Below, piece after piece: positions 9,609-18,481 of a DNA stretch of 64,000 nucleotides. A program made the translations under genes and the position numbers. The notes under the pieces are model-generated. The model saw only the letters and a program-made list of their open reading frames with translations, ran no database searches and was not told the DNA's origin. This DNA comes from an uncultured Erysipelotrichaceae bacterium. GTDB lineage: Bacteria > Bacillota_I > Bacilli_A > RF39 > UBA660. Within the stretch, counting starts at the first letter, position 1; every line of letters begins with the position of its first letter. The stretch lies in assembly GCA_902789225.1 (NCBI GenBank), contig CADANC010000001.1:124001-188000 (forward strand), given 5' to 3'.

Positions 9609-9636
9609 CAAAAAAAAGAGATATAACTATCTCTTT
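9609..9636 (-). terminator. Terminator of the hydrolase-murF-ddl operon
   Basis: AAAGAGATA/TATCTCTTT hairpin followed by a T run on the minus strand; it overlaps the end of ddl. Confidence 0.8.
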
Positions 9637-10889
9637 ATATTTTTTACTCCTTTTGCTCCCTTAACTCCCTTAACACCATTACTAGTATAACCAGCTAAGA
9701 TATTAGTATCAAATGAATGAGTCTTAGAAGATCTCTTCTTATGTTCTTTAATACCTAAAGTAATCATATCATTCAATAAATCAGTAAAATCTACTCCTTT
9801 AGCTTCCCATAAATAATAAGCTAAATTACCAGGAATTGAATTTATTTCATTAACATATACTTTATTATTTTTATCATCAATTAAGAAATCTATTCTACAT
9901 GTTCCTGAACTTCCTAAAGCTTTAAAACATCTAACAGCAATATCTTCTACTTCATTTCTTACTTTAGAATCTAATTTAGCAGGAATTCTAGATGAAGCAG
10001 GCATTCCAGCTTTATATCCACCTTTAGAAGATTTAACTCCACCTAAACCAGCTTTTACTCCAAATTTCTTAGCTCCATGAGAAATAGTTCCATCACCAAT
10101 ATATTTATCTTTATAAGTTAAGAACTTATTATGTGAACTAACTTCTTCAATCTCACTAGTCTTTTGATTTTCATGATTACCATGAACACTAATATTAACT
10201 TCTCTTAGATTTTGAATCATTTCTTCAACTAAGATTTTTTCATCATATAAACTAGCTTCAGTTACAGCATCAATTAATTCTTTTTCATTTGAAGCAACAC
10301 CTATACCTACACTACTTCCTGTAGTAGCAGGTTTAACAATAACTGGATATCCAATATTTTTAACTTTTTTAATAATTTCATCTTGATCCTTTTTAAAATC
10401 ATTATCATAGAACCAAATAAATTTAGACATAGGTATTTTTTCATGTTCCCAAATTTGTTTCATATAAACTTTGTCTTGTCCAACAGCACTAGCATAAACA
10501 TTAGGTCCAACATAAGGAATACCTATAGTTTGTAAATATCCTTGTAACACACCATCTTCAACATTAGTACCATGTACTATAGGAAAAGCAACATCTATTT
10601 CATTTACAACTTTTCCAAATAATGAATGTTTCTTCTTAAGAATAAATCTTCCTCTATCACGATATAAAACTACATTAGAAGCATATCTTTTTAATAAATC
10701 CATATCCTTAAATGTTTCTATATCTTTTAACATTTCTCCTGTATACCATTCACCATCTTTAGAGATATAGATAGGTACTATATCATATTTTTCTTGATCT
10801 ATCTTAAACATAGCAGTTATAGCAGAAATAATACTTACTTCATGCTCAACTGATTCTCCACCAAAAATTACACCAACTTTAATCTTCAT
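9627..10889 (-). CDS. ddl: D-alanine--D-alanine ligase with an insertion and Lys/Gly-rich tail
   Basis: 420 residues against a usual 350-370. N-terminal GGESVEHEVS, the ATP-grasp core VKPATTGSSVGIGVA and the metal-binding end RIDFLID...VNEINSIPG identify Ddl, which joins two D-Ala for peptidoglycan. Where the family has the short omega loop (around YKDKY...SRIPAKL), about 25 extra residues rich in Gly, Lys and Ser are inserted. The C-terminus ends in a VKGVKGAKGVKN repeat. RBS GAGGAGG. It lies 11 nt after murF, whose enzyme uses its product. Catalysis is probably intact since the core motifs are; the inserts are unexplained. Confidence 0.92.
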   Translation of the reverse strand: MKIKVGVIFGGESVEHEVSIISAITAMFKIDQEKYDIVPIYISKDGEWYTGEMLKDIETFKDMDLLKRYASNVVLYRDRGRFILKKKHSLFGKVVNEIDVAFPIVHGTNVEDGVLQGYLQTIGIPYVGPNVYASAVGQDKVYMKQIWEHEKIPMSKFIWFYDNDFKKDQDEIIKKVKNIGYPVIVKPATTGSSVGIGVASNEKELIDAVTEASLYDEKILVEEMIQNLREVNISVHGNHENQKTSEIEEVSSHNKFLTYKDKYIGDGTISHGAKKFGVKAGLGGVKSSKGGYKAGMPASSRIPAKLDSKVRNEVEDIAVRCFKALGSSGTCRIDFLIDDKNNKVYVNEINSIPGNLAYYLWEAKGVDFTDLLNDMITLGIKEHKKRSSKTHSFDTNILAGYTSNGVKGVKGAKGVKNIKR

Positions 10890-10900
10890 AATATCCTCCT

Positions 10901-12520
10901 CTATTCATTATATGTATCAGGTAAATCATTTTCAAATAAAGCATAAACATCTTTATCTTGAACTAAACTAGATACAAAAGAATAAGCCTTTCTAACATCA
11001 TTTAAAACCTTAATTCTATCTTTGTCAAACCCCTTTTCAATTAAACCATCATAAATAGTCTTAGTTTTCTTCTCTCCAACAAGAACTACATAATCAGCTA
11101 CATCAGCTATTTGCTCACCAAACACTTTATTTAGTTCATCTTCTTTATCCCCTAATTCAATCATACCAGGAGTAACAACTACTTTCAATCCATCCATCAT
11201 ATCAAGTACATCTAAAGCAGATTTAGCACCTACTGGATTAGAATTATAAGCATCATCTATTTGATAGAAATTACCAATCTTTTTAAGTTCTAATCTATGC
11301 TCTACAGCTCTAACTCCACGAACACTAGATTGTAAATCACTAATATCAATACCAAATTCTCTACCCAATGCTATACCAGCAAGAATATTATAAACATTAT
11401 GTTTACCAAGTAGTTTAGTTTCAAAATGATATTTATTATCATCATTCTTAAATACTACATCAAATGAAGTTCCTTTATTAGAACATTTAATATTTAGAGC
11501 ACGACAATCTACATCTTTATTATCAATACCTATCCAAATAATTTTAACTTTATTTTTTAAATTATAATTAACTTGTAAAGGATCATCACCATTAAGTACA
11601 CCAACACCATCACTAGGTAAACTCTCAATAAGTTCAAATTTACCTTTTTGAATATTTTCTTGTGAACCAAAAGTCATCAAATGAGCAGTACCTATTCTAG
11701 TTAAAATACCATATTTAGGATGAACAAAATCACATAACTCTTTTATCTCACCCATTTTATAGGCACCCATCTCAGCAATAAATATTTCACAGAATTTATC
11801 TAAATTATTATTAATACAAGTCATTATACCTTTAGGTGTATTCAAATTCTTAGGAGTAGGAAAAGTATTATACTTAACATTCAATATATCACTAAGAATA
11901 TTTTTACTACTAGTTTTACCATAACTACCAGTAATACCTACTACTTTTAATCCATTAATATTTTTTAATTTATTAACAGCTTGTATTTTAAATTTTAATG
12001 TAATTAGCGCCTCAATAGGCTTATTAATAATATTAGCTACCCATATAACAAATGAATTTAAATATATCATTAAACTATAAATTAATAATGATAACCAAAC
12101 AACTCTATAATTATCAATATTCATATACATAGAAGCAATAACTATAATATGTAAAATACTAATAGTACATATCAATCTTTTTACTCTAGCAGTAATTACC
12201 AACGGCTTTTTCTGTTGATCATTTCTAATTCTATTACGAAGAATAATTCCTTCTAAAATACAAATAGCACTCATAACTAAAATAAATATTATACTAAAAG
12301 AATTAATATCATACGTGATCAAAAAGCCAATTAAAGCTATAACTACTAAAAATATATCTATATCAAAAAACAACTTAAAATTACTAAATACCCATTTTAA
12401 ATATCTATTGTTTTCATTATATAAATTTTGTTGTAACATATGTAAATTTCTTTTATTTTTATACTTTAATATTACCAATGAACAAATAATAAATAATGTA
12501 ATAAACATAATATAATTCAT
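10901..12520 (-). CDS. murF: Membrane-fused MurF-type UDP-MurNAc-tripeptide D-alanyl-D-alanine ligase
   Basis: 539 residues. Residues 1-165 contain about five hydrophobic helices (near 3-19, 54-70, 75-94, 116-132, 139-160). The Mur ligase core begins at VVGITGSYGKTSSKN (P-loop about 196-204), with NTPKG, AEMGAYKMGEI and AHLMTFGS typical of MurF, then DDAYNSNP and a C-terminal domain. The usual soluble N-terminal substrate-binding domain of MurF is not seen; the membrane region takes its place. MurF adds D-Ala-D-Ala to UDP-MurNAc-tripeptide. RBS AGGAGG; 9 nt after the hydrolase gene and 11 nt before ddl, in one operon. Confidence 0.87.
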   Translation of the reverse strand: MNYIMFITLFIICSLVILKYKNKRNLHMLQQNLYNENNRYLKWVFSNFKLFFDIDIFLVVIALIGFLITYDINSFSIIFILVMSAICILEGIILRNRIRNDQQKKPLVITARVKRLICTISILHIIVIASMYMNIDNYRVVWLSLLIYSLMIYLNSFVIWVANIINKPIEALITLKFKIQAVNKLKNINGLKVVGITGSYGKTSSKNILSDILNVKYNTFPTPKNLNTPKGIMTCINNNLDKFCEIFIAEMGAYKMGEIKELCDFVHPKYGILTRIGTAHLMTFGSQENIQKGKFELIESLPSDGVGVLNGDDPLQVNYNLKNKVKIIWIGIDNKDVDCRALNIKCSNKGTSFDVVFKNDDNKYHFETKLLGKHNVYNILAGIALGREFGIDISDLQSSVRGVRAVEHRLELKKIGNFYQIDDAYNSNPVGAKSALDVLDMMDGLKVVVTPGMIELGDKEDELNKVFGEQIADVADYVVLVGEKKTKTIYDGLIEKGFDKDRIKVLNDVRKAYSFVSSLVQDKDVYALFENDLPDTYNE

Positions 12521-12529
12521 AAAAACCTC

Positions 12530-13249
12530 CTAAAAGAAATTATATAAAATATTTGTAACTTGATCTAAGTTTTCTAAATATGCATAGTGTGTTCCAGCTA
12601 ATTCAATTAATGCTCCATCTTTAAGCAATTTTTCTAACTCTCTAGCCTCTTCAATAGGAGCTTCTGTATCACTAGTACCCCATATTAATAAAGTAGGACA
12701 TTTAATCTTTTTAGCATCTTCTGATAAATCTTCATTGACAGTATTAACAAGAACTTGTCTCATAATAGGACTAGCTGCTTTATAGTCTCTACTACCAATA
12801 AAATTCTTCATATATTCACCAATACCATTCATACCAGGTAAAGTCTTAGCCCACTTCAAAATTTTAGTCTTAGTATCTAATTCTTTATTCTTACGAATAC
12901 AAGGTGCTCCAAATAAAACTAATTTATCAACTTCATATAAAGAAGCATATTTAATCGCAACTCTTCCTCCAAAAGAATGACCTATTAAAATAGGATTTTT
13001 AATTTTTAATTCAGTTACTAATTCATGAACTAAATCACAATAATCAGAAATATACCAAGCACTATCTGGTTCAGGAGATTCACCATATCCAGGAAAATCT
13101 AAAATAGTTATACGAAAATCTTCACAAAATCTATCTCCTAAGAATTTCATCATTTCTATATTTTGTCCCCATCCATGAAGAAGAACAATATCTTTTCCTT
13201 CCCCATATTGAACATAATTTATATCTAAATTTTTTAATTTAATCTTCAT
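12530..13249 (-). CDS. Alpha/beta hydrolase
   Basis: 239 residues with the alpha/beta-hydrolase fold: HGWGQN (oxyanion region), nucleophile elbow GHSFGG, the acid loop WGTSDTEAP and the catalytic His in AGTHYAYLEN. There is no signal peptide, so it is cytosolic. The cap region (about 120-175) is helical. Substrate unknown; it belongs to the esterase/lyase-like branch without further clues. RBS GAGG before the ATG. It is the first gene of the operon with murF and ddl, suggesting a link to wall precursor metabolism, but that is only context. Confidence 0.85.
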   Translation of the reverse strand: MKIKLKNLDINYVQYGEGKDIVLLHGWGQNIEMMKFLGDRFCEDFRITILDFPGYGESPEPDSAWYISDYCDLVHELVTELKIKNPILIGHSFGGRVAIKYASLYEVDKLVLFGAPCIRKNKELDTKTKILKWAKTLPGMNGIGEYMKNFIGSRDYKAASPIMRQVLVNTVNEDLSEDAKKIKCPTLLIWGTSDTEAPIEEARELEKLLKDGALIELAGTHYAYLENLDQVTNILYNFF

Positions 13250-13309
13250 AAAAAAACCTCATAATTATTATAACATATTTACAAATTATTAAAATAAATC
13301 AAATAAAAT

Positions 13310-13339
13310 TTGTAAAAATATATACAAATACTTTATAAT
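13310..13339 (+). promoter_or_regulatory. Promoter of the HELAH-motif gene
   Basis: TTGTAA (13310-13315), 18-bp spacer, TATAAT (13334-13339), directly before RBS AAGGTGAT and the ATG at 13358. Confidence 0.55.
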
Positions 13340-13357
13340 AGTAATTAAGGTGATAGT

Positions 13358-14863
13358 ATGTTTAATTTAGATGAGAAAAGAGAATATATAATAAATGCTT
13401 ATATTGATATATTTGGAGAAGAATACCGTGATCAAATAACTTCAAGATTAGGAAATGCTAATATAATATATTATTTAACAGAAGATAACTATAATAATTA
13501 TATTAGAGGATTAAGAACAATAAAAGAGCAGGAATTAATGATTCAATATTATCAAAGTATAGGAAACCATTCTCTAGATAAATATTCTGTAAAAAATTAT
13601 ATAGAAGGAACTACTGAAGATGAAGATGGAATTGTATGGGAGTTTTATGATGACATAGAAAATATGCCTCCTATTCCAGATGAGATTCAAGAAGAAATCA
13701 ACAGAATTCTAAATGAATATGTTGAAGAGTTACAATCATCTAAATCTTACATAACTGATAACACTGAATTATTGGAAAATTATAATAAAGCATTTACACA
13801 AAAAATGAGAGAAGTATTAAAATTAAATCTTCCAGAAAACTTTGCTGACATAAGAGATATTGATATGATTAATGCTTTCTCTAAAGACAACGAAAGAACA
13901 GTACAAGATAGTATCTTTGGACAAAGTACAATAGAAGACAGTATTCTAAATAACAAATTAAAATATTTCCAAAAATTAAGAATGATAAAACAAAATGTAG
14001 ATGTTACTACATTAAAATATTCAACAAAAACAGCTATATTAGACAAATTAATGGAAAACACCGCTATTAGAGCACTAGTTCCAACAGAAAGCCAAATTGA
14101 AAAAATAAGAGCTTTACAATTTGGATATTTAACTGATTATAATTATGAAGCCTTAATAAATAGAGAAGATATTAAAGATAATAGTGAATTATTAGAAATA
14201 ATTCAAAGTAATAAAGATAAAGTATCTGCAGCAATGGCTAGCAATAGAATATGTGAATTAATAGGTGAAAACAATAAGAAAGTAGTTTTATTTACTCTAT
14301 TAAAAAATGCATATGGAGAAAATACTCACAACTATCTTCATGAATTAGCTCATATCGCAACTACTAACGAAGATGGAATTGTAGGTATAGAAAATACAAA
14401 TACAATTACTAATAATGTAGAAGCAGAAGAAAATCCAGGAAAGAGAAAATATGAAGTATTAAATGAAATATTAATAGATTACTATTCAGAACAAGCAATG
14501 CAAAGATTAGTAGAAAATGGTATTTATTTAATTGAAGATCAAGATACTACATATACACATGATCAACATCATAACACTTCAATAGAATTAAGGAATTTAG
14601 TAGTACCACTAATATCACTATGTGATAAAGAAATAAAAGAAGCATTAATAACCGGTAGTCAAGAACCAATTAGAAATGCTATAGGAAATGAAAACTTTGA
14701 AAGACTAAATAATTTAATAAACAAAACATACTATAATCAATATAGAATGGATATAGACGATGAAACATTTGATAACAACAAAGCAGAAGGCTTAATTGAA
14801 GAAGCAGAAATCTATAATGATATAACAGAATATAGAAACAAAAAAAATCCTACTACAAAATAG
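13358..14863 (+). CDS. Putative cytosolic zinc metallopeptidase (HELAH motif), unknown family
   Basis: 501 residues, strongly helical and acidic, with no signal peptide or membrane segment. Residues 328-332 read HELAH, the HExxH zinc-protease signature. About 38 residues on, Glu370 in the helix VLNEILIDYY is a good candidate third zinc ligand, as in gluzincin-like folds. I do not recognise the N-terminal 300 residues. The layout (long helical N-terminus, zincin core, short tail) fits a housekeeping or toxin-like peptidase, but no substrate is apparent. It has its own promoter and a terminator shared with the convergent gene, so it is monocistronic. Confidence 0.7.
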   Translation: MFNLDEKREYIINAYIDIFGEEYRDQITSRLGNANIIYYLTEDNYNNYIRGLRTIKEQELMIQYYQSIGNHSLDKYSVKNYIEGTTEDEDGIVWEFYDDIENMPPIPDEIQEEINRILNEYVEELQSSKSYITDNTELLENYNKAFTQKMREVLKLNLPENFADIRDIDMINAFSKDNERTVQDSIFGQSTIEDSILNNKLKYFQKLRMIKQNVDVTTLKYSTKTAILDKLMENTAIRALVPTESQIEKIRALQFGYLTDYNYEALINREDIKDNSELLEIIQSNKDKVSAAMASNRICELIGENNKKVVLFTLLKNAYGENTHNYLHELAHIATTNEDGIVGIENTNTITNNVEAEENPGKRKYEVLNEILIDYYSEQAMQRLVENGIYLIEDQDTTYTHDQHHNTSIELRNLVVPLISLCDKEIKEALITGSQEPIRNAIGNENFERLNNLINKTYYNQYRMDIDDETFDNNKAEGLIEEAEIYNDITEYRNKKNPTTK

Positions 14864-14875
14864 GATTTTTTATTT
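14844..14875. terminator. Bidirectional terminator
   Basis: AAAATCCTA/TAGGATTTT hairpin with flanking A and T runs between convergent genes. Confidence 0.8.
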
Positions 14876-15481
14876 TAATAATAAATTAACTTCTATATCA
14901 TTATCTACTAATTTAGAAAACATATCTCCAAAAGATTTAAGACCTACTATAGAGCCATAATGTATAGGACAAACATTCTTAGGATGAATAAAATTTGTAA
15001 GTTCACTTGCCTCTTTATAATCCATTGTATAATATCCACCTATAGGTATAAATAAATAATCACATTTAACTTCCCTAGCTTCATCTATAGAATCAGTATC
15101 ACCCATAACATAATAAATTATATTATTATAATTAAGAACATAACCTACCCATTCATATTCTTTCTTATGAAAAGATTTATTAATATTATATGCAGGAACA
15201 GTATCAAAACTAATTCCAAACAAATCATATTTATTATTAGGTTTAACAATTAATATTTTATCTTCAGAAAAATCTAATTCATCTAAAATATCTTTATCAT
15301 CAGGAACAACAATATAAGTATCATCATTTCTAACATTATTAATAGATTTGATATCAAAATGGTCGTAATGAGAATGAGTTATAAAAATAATTTTAGCATC
15401 ATGCTTTTCATCTTTAATCAAATAAGGATCAAAATATATATTATCAATTCTTATACTACTTTGAGTATTCACTTCTATCAT
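14870..15481 (-). CDS. Metallo-beta-lactamase-fold hydrolase (UlaG-like)
   Basis: 203 residues from the ATG at 15481, chosen because AGGTGA stands 5 nt upstream; an ATG 42 nt further up lacks a good RBS. The metal-binding motif reads THSHYDHFD; GDTDS supplies the bridging Asp and PIHYG the last His. These are the ligands of the metallo-beta-lactamase superfamily, and the compact length and spacing resemble the UlaG/YycJ-like metal-dependent hydrolases. It is cytosolic. Substrate unknown, possibly a cyclic phosphate or phosphodiester. Confidence 0.85.
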   Translation of the reverse strand: MIEVNTQSSIRIDNIYFDPYLIKDEKHDAKIIFITHSHYDHFDIKSINNVRNDDTYIVVPDDKDILDELDFSEDKILIVKPNNKYDLFGISFDTVPAYNINKSFHKKEYEWVGYVLNYNNIIYYVMGDTDSIDEAREVKCDYLFIPIGGYYTMDYKEASELTNFIHPKNVCPIHYGSIVGLKSFGDMFSKLVDNDIEVNLLLK

Positions 15482-15517
15482 ATAATCACCTAAATAAATA
15501 ATAACATAATTTACTAC

Positions 15518-15545
15518 TTGCAAAAAGGAAAAGTTATGTTATAAT
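15518..15545 (+). promoter_or_regulatory. Promoter of tRNA-Gly
   Basis: TTGCAA (15518-15523), 16-bp spacer, TATAAT (15540-15545), 16 nt before the tRNA. Confidence 0.7.
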
Positions 15546-15561
15546 TTTAATTGCAACGAAC

Positions 15562-15636
15562 GCGAATGTGGTTTAATGGTTAGAATACGGCCTTGCCAAG
15601 GCTGTGATGGGGGTTCGATTCCCCTCGTTCGCTCCA
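15562..15636 (+). tRNA. tRNA-Gly (GCC)
   Basis: 75 nt with encoded CCA. Anticodon loop TTGCCAA gives GCC; acceptor GCGAATG pairs with CGTTCGC. Confidence 0.95.
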
Positions 15637-15648
15637 TTTAAAATTATA

Positions 15649-15672
15649 AATAGTCAAAAGACTATTTTTTTA
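15649..15672 (+). terminator. Terminator of tRNA-Gly
   Basis: AATAGTC-AAAA-GACTATT hairpin followed by a T run. Confidence 0.85.
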
Positions 15673-15774
15673 TTACAAAAAAACAATATAATTATTAAAA
15701 ACAAAAAATATAGTATAATATTCTCATACACATAAGATATAAAAACAAAGATTATTAATAGGAGGATATGAATT

Positions 15775-16743
15775 ATGGACACATGCAAAGCATGTAATAC
15801 AAAAGTATTTTTTACATCAGACTTTTCAGATGTATGTTTATGTAAAAATTGTGCTAACCAAATAAAACTTTCTAGTTGGAAAGATAGAAATTTTGCATCT
15901 ATGGAAGAATTAGTTAATACTAAAAATAATATATTATCAATCATCTCTTCAAATCCTAATATGACAAAAATAAAAAAATCAGTTGAAGATTATTTTAATG
16001 ATTATATAGATAGCGGTTTTATAACATCACTAGATGGAAAAGCAGGACAAAAACTAACAATATTTAATGACCATTGTATCATAACTACAAAAAATGAAAT
16101 TAAAAGAGATGAACTAATTAATAGATTTGATGAATACATAGACCATGACCTAGATGATGAAGACGATGATGATGAGATTAAAGCAATATCAAATATTGGA
16201 AGATTAGGTAAAAACCTTTTAAGAGGAAATATTGTTACTACAGGAATATCTATGGTAGCAGAATCAATGATTAATGAAAAGCAAAAAGAAAGAAAAGAAG
16301 AAAAAGCATATGAGCTTTCTAGAAGAAAAGCAAAAGGTTTAATTAGTTTAGGCGATAGAACACTAAATCTTAAAGATTATTCAAAGGTAGAGACTTATTA
16401 TGCAGCAAATAAATTATATGGTTACGTTCAGTTTATTCCAAAAGGAAAAAAATCAACGGATATGTTTGATTGTGATTACTTTTTCTATAGTCCAGGAGTT
16501 TTTGGTCACAATATAAATATAAAGAAGAAGATAGAACAACTTAAAAATACTCTAAACAAAATGATTTCTACACTTCCAAGTAAAACTGAAGATGACGTTA
16601 AAGAAGTAAAAGAAGAAGATTCTCACAAAAAGAATACAAATGATAATTTTATTGAAATAAGAAAATACAAAGAACTATTAGATGAAGGAATTATTACTGA
16701 AGAAGAATTTAATAAAAAGAAAAAAGAATTATTAAATCTATAA
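15775..16743 (+). CDS. Zinc-ribbon and SHOCT-domain protein
   Basis: 322 residues. The N-terminus has CKAC and CLCKNC pairs that form a zinc ribbon. The middle contains an acidic stretch (DLDDEDDDDE, about 125-135), then a conserved-looking segment (KGLISLGDRTLNL). The last 30 residues (RKYKELLDEGIITEEEF) are a clear SHOCT domain, a short C-terminal oligomerisation helix pair found on many bacterial cytosolic proteins. The central part may be PH-like but I cannot assign it. RBS AGGAGG with a 9-nt spacer. Function unknown. Confidence 0.75.
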   Translation: MDTCKACNTKVFFTSDFSDVCLCKNCANQIKLSSWKDRNFASMEELVNTKNNILSIISSNPNMTKIKKSVEDYFNDYIDSGFITSLDGKAGQKLTIFNDHCIITTKNEIKRDELINRFDEYIDHDLDDEDDDDEIKAISNIGRLGKNLLRGNIVTTGISMVAESMINEKQKERKEEKAYELSRRKAKGLISLGDRTLNLKDYSKVETYYAANKLYGYVQFIPKGKKSTDMFDCDYFFYSPGVFGHNINIKKKIEQLKNTLNKMISTLPSKTEDDVKEVKEEDSHKKNTNDNFIEIRKYKELLDEGIITEEEFNKKKKELLNL

Positions 16744-16745
16744 TA

Positions 16746-16779
16746 TAAAAAAATCTAGAAAATTAATTCTAGATTTTTT
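16746..16779. terminator. Bidirectional terminator
   Basis: AAAAATCTAGAA/TTCTAGATTTTT hairpin between convergent genes. Confidence 0.85.
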
Positions 16780-16781
16780 AA

Positions 16782-17459
16782 TTAACTATAATTATCAATT
16801 AAAGAAGTATCAGTACATGGCTTAAATTGAATTTCACTATCGCCTTTCATATAATCTTCTGTTTCTTTAGAAGAAAAATCCGTTCTAATTAGCCAATCAT
16901 TTTCAAGTTTATAATATGTAGTACTTTCATATCCCATATGTCCATATACAGATAATAATCTTCCATCATTCATTTTATATAATATAGTATTATCATCAAT
17001 TCTACCGCTTATATTTCCAATACCTACAATATAATTACTTGATTCATTACCTTTGTTTTCATCATAAGTATATATTGAAGTATCAGCAATTATTTGATTT
17101 CCAATGCTTCCAGTTACGTAAATAAACAATTCTGGAATATCATCATTATTTATATCTGCCACTGAATATAAATGATTAGAATCATCATTCATAGATAATC
17201 TTTCTTTATAATAAGAAAGTATTTGTTCTTTACTTACAGAAATTTTTTGACTAACAACATTTGAATTTGAAGAATCACTATTATCAACATTATTAGTTTC
17301 TTTATTAGTATTATTTTCATTAGCTTGCTGATTATTTGTACATGTATTAGAGTTAAAATTTATTATTCCTGTACCCATTAAAACTACTAATGCTAATAAG
17401 ATCACTATAATTACAACAAGTATTATTATTACACCCTTACTACTTTTTTGTTTTTCCAT
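16782..17459 (-). CDS. Membrane-anchored protein with an EF-hand-like D-N-D-E segment
   Basis: 225 residues from the ATG at 17459, which follows AGGAGG by 7 nt. One N-terminal helix (about 9-28) anchors the protein; an Asn/Ser-rich linker leads to an extracellular domain. The segment VADINNDDIPELFIYV has the DxNxDxxPEL pattern common in Ca-binding FG-GAP/VCBS-like surface proteins. The gene starts 35 nt after the radical SAM gene and is third in the DUF2207-radical SAM operon. A second protein at 33638 has the same architecture. Function unknown. Confidence 0.65.
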   Translation of the reverse strand: MEKQKSSKGVIIILVVIIVILLALVVLMGTGIINFNSNTCTNNQQANENNTNKETNNVDNSDSSNSNVVSQKISVSKEQILSYYKERLSMNDDSNHLYSVADINNDDIPELFIYVTGSIGNQIIADTSIYTYDENKGNESSNYIVGIGNISGRIDDNTILYKMNDGRLLSVYGHMGYESTTYYKLENDWLIRTDFSSKETEDYMKGDSEIQFKPCTDTSLIDNYS

Positions 17460-17494
17460 TTTTAATCCTCCTATATCTTTATTATATATCTTTC

Positions 17495-18481
17495 TTACAA
17501 AAAACAACCAACATCTTTATGATTTAAATCTTTGTATAAGGCATAAGTTAAACACTTTAAACCACCAGCACATTTTTTAGAATGTTCACAATTTTTACAA
17601 TCATCAGGAACATTATCTTCTTTAAGTTCTTTTATAACTTTACTATTTTTATATATATCATACATATCTTCTTTAAGTAAATTACCAACTACTATTGGCA
17701 TTCTTCTACAAGGAACTAAATCCCCATTTTCCATAACAGTTAAAAGAGTTTTTGCAGCAGTACAAGTATATGGATAATCATTAGTCATTTGAAATTGTAA
17801 CGCCCTATACATAGCAACATTAGTTTTACTTTTTTTAAGTTTTAATCTAATTCTTTCATTTTCCATTAATTTTAAATACTCAAAAGTCTCTTCTTTTGTC
17901 ATTTGTAAATCATCATCTTTATCACCTAAAGGAATATAACGATCAGACCATACATTATCAACATTATGCTTCTCAGCAAATTTAACCACTTGAGGAAATT
18001 CTTTATAATTAATCTTTGTAGCAGTAAATGAAATAGAAACAAATATATTATATTTTTTCAAACACTTAATAGCAGTAGCAACCTTTTTATATACATTCTT
18101 TCCTCTTATATAATCATTTGTTTTCTTTCCGCCTTCTAAACTAACTTGAACATATTCAGGATTATATTCACTTATCTTTTTAGCAATCTCATCAGTAATT
18201 AATGTTCCATTAGTAAGAATAGAAAAGGAATATAGATTCTTATCTTTCTTAAATTCATCTAATATTTTGAAAAAATGAGGAGAACACAATGGTTCCCCAC
18301 CAGTTAAATTTATGTGTCCTTTAACTTTTAATTTTTTTAATAGATTTCTATATTGATCAAGAATATTTAATAACTCAGAATAAGGTAATGCTACAGGTTT
18401 ATGATTTTCTTGATAACAATGTAAACATTTTAAATTACAAACTTCACTTAAATGCCATTGTAATATAAACTTTTTTACCAT
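17495..18481 (-). CDS. Radical SAM/SPASM maturase-type enzyme, coupled to the DUF2207 gene
   Basis: 328 residues. The start is ATG 18481, since codons upstream only read through the end of the preceding gene in another frame; the Gly codons GGTGGAGGT of that gene serve as RBS. Cys15-x3-Cys19-x2-Cys22 binds the radical SAM cluster. The C-terminal SPASM region has C-x12-G-x4-C, then CKNCEHSKKC, GLKC and a last Cys (GCFL), enough for two auxiliary 4Fe-4S clusters. SPASM enzymes mostly modify peptides or proteins (sactipeptide thioethers, anSME formylglycine). The gene overlaps the DUF2207 gene by 7 nt, so both are made together; that protein's Cys/Ser/Gly tail is the obvious candidate substrate (inference). 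Confidence 0.9.
   Translation of the reverse strand: MVKKFILQWHLSEVCNLKCLHCYQENHKPVALPYSELLNILDQYRNLLKKLKVKGHINLTGGEPLCSPHFFKILDEFKKDKNLYSFSILTNGTLITDEIAKKISEYNPEYVQVSLEGGKKTNDYIRGKNVYKKVATAIKCLKKYNIFVSISFTATKINYKEFPQVVKFAEKHNVDNVWSDRYIPLGDKDDDLQMTKEETFEYLKLMENERIRLKLKKSKTNVAMYRALQFQMTNDYPYTCTAAKTLLTVMENGDLVPCRRMPIVVGNLLKEDMYDIYKNSKVIKELKEDNVPDDCKNCEHSKKCAGGLKCLTYALYKDLNHKDVGCFL

Noticed and set aside
15654-15944. Minus-strand reading frame opposite the SHOCT gene start
   Set aside because: Overlaps the tRNA-Gly terminator and the well-supported plus-strand gene; no RBS.
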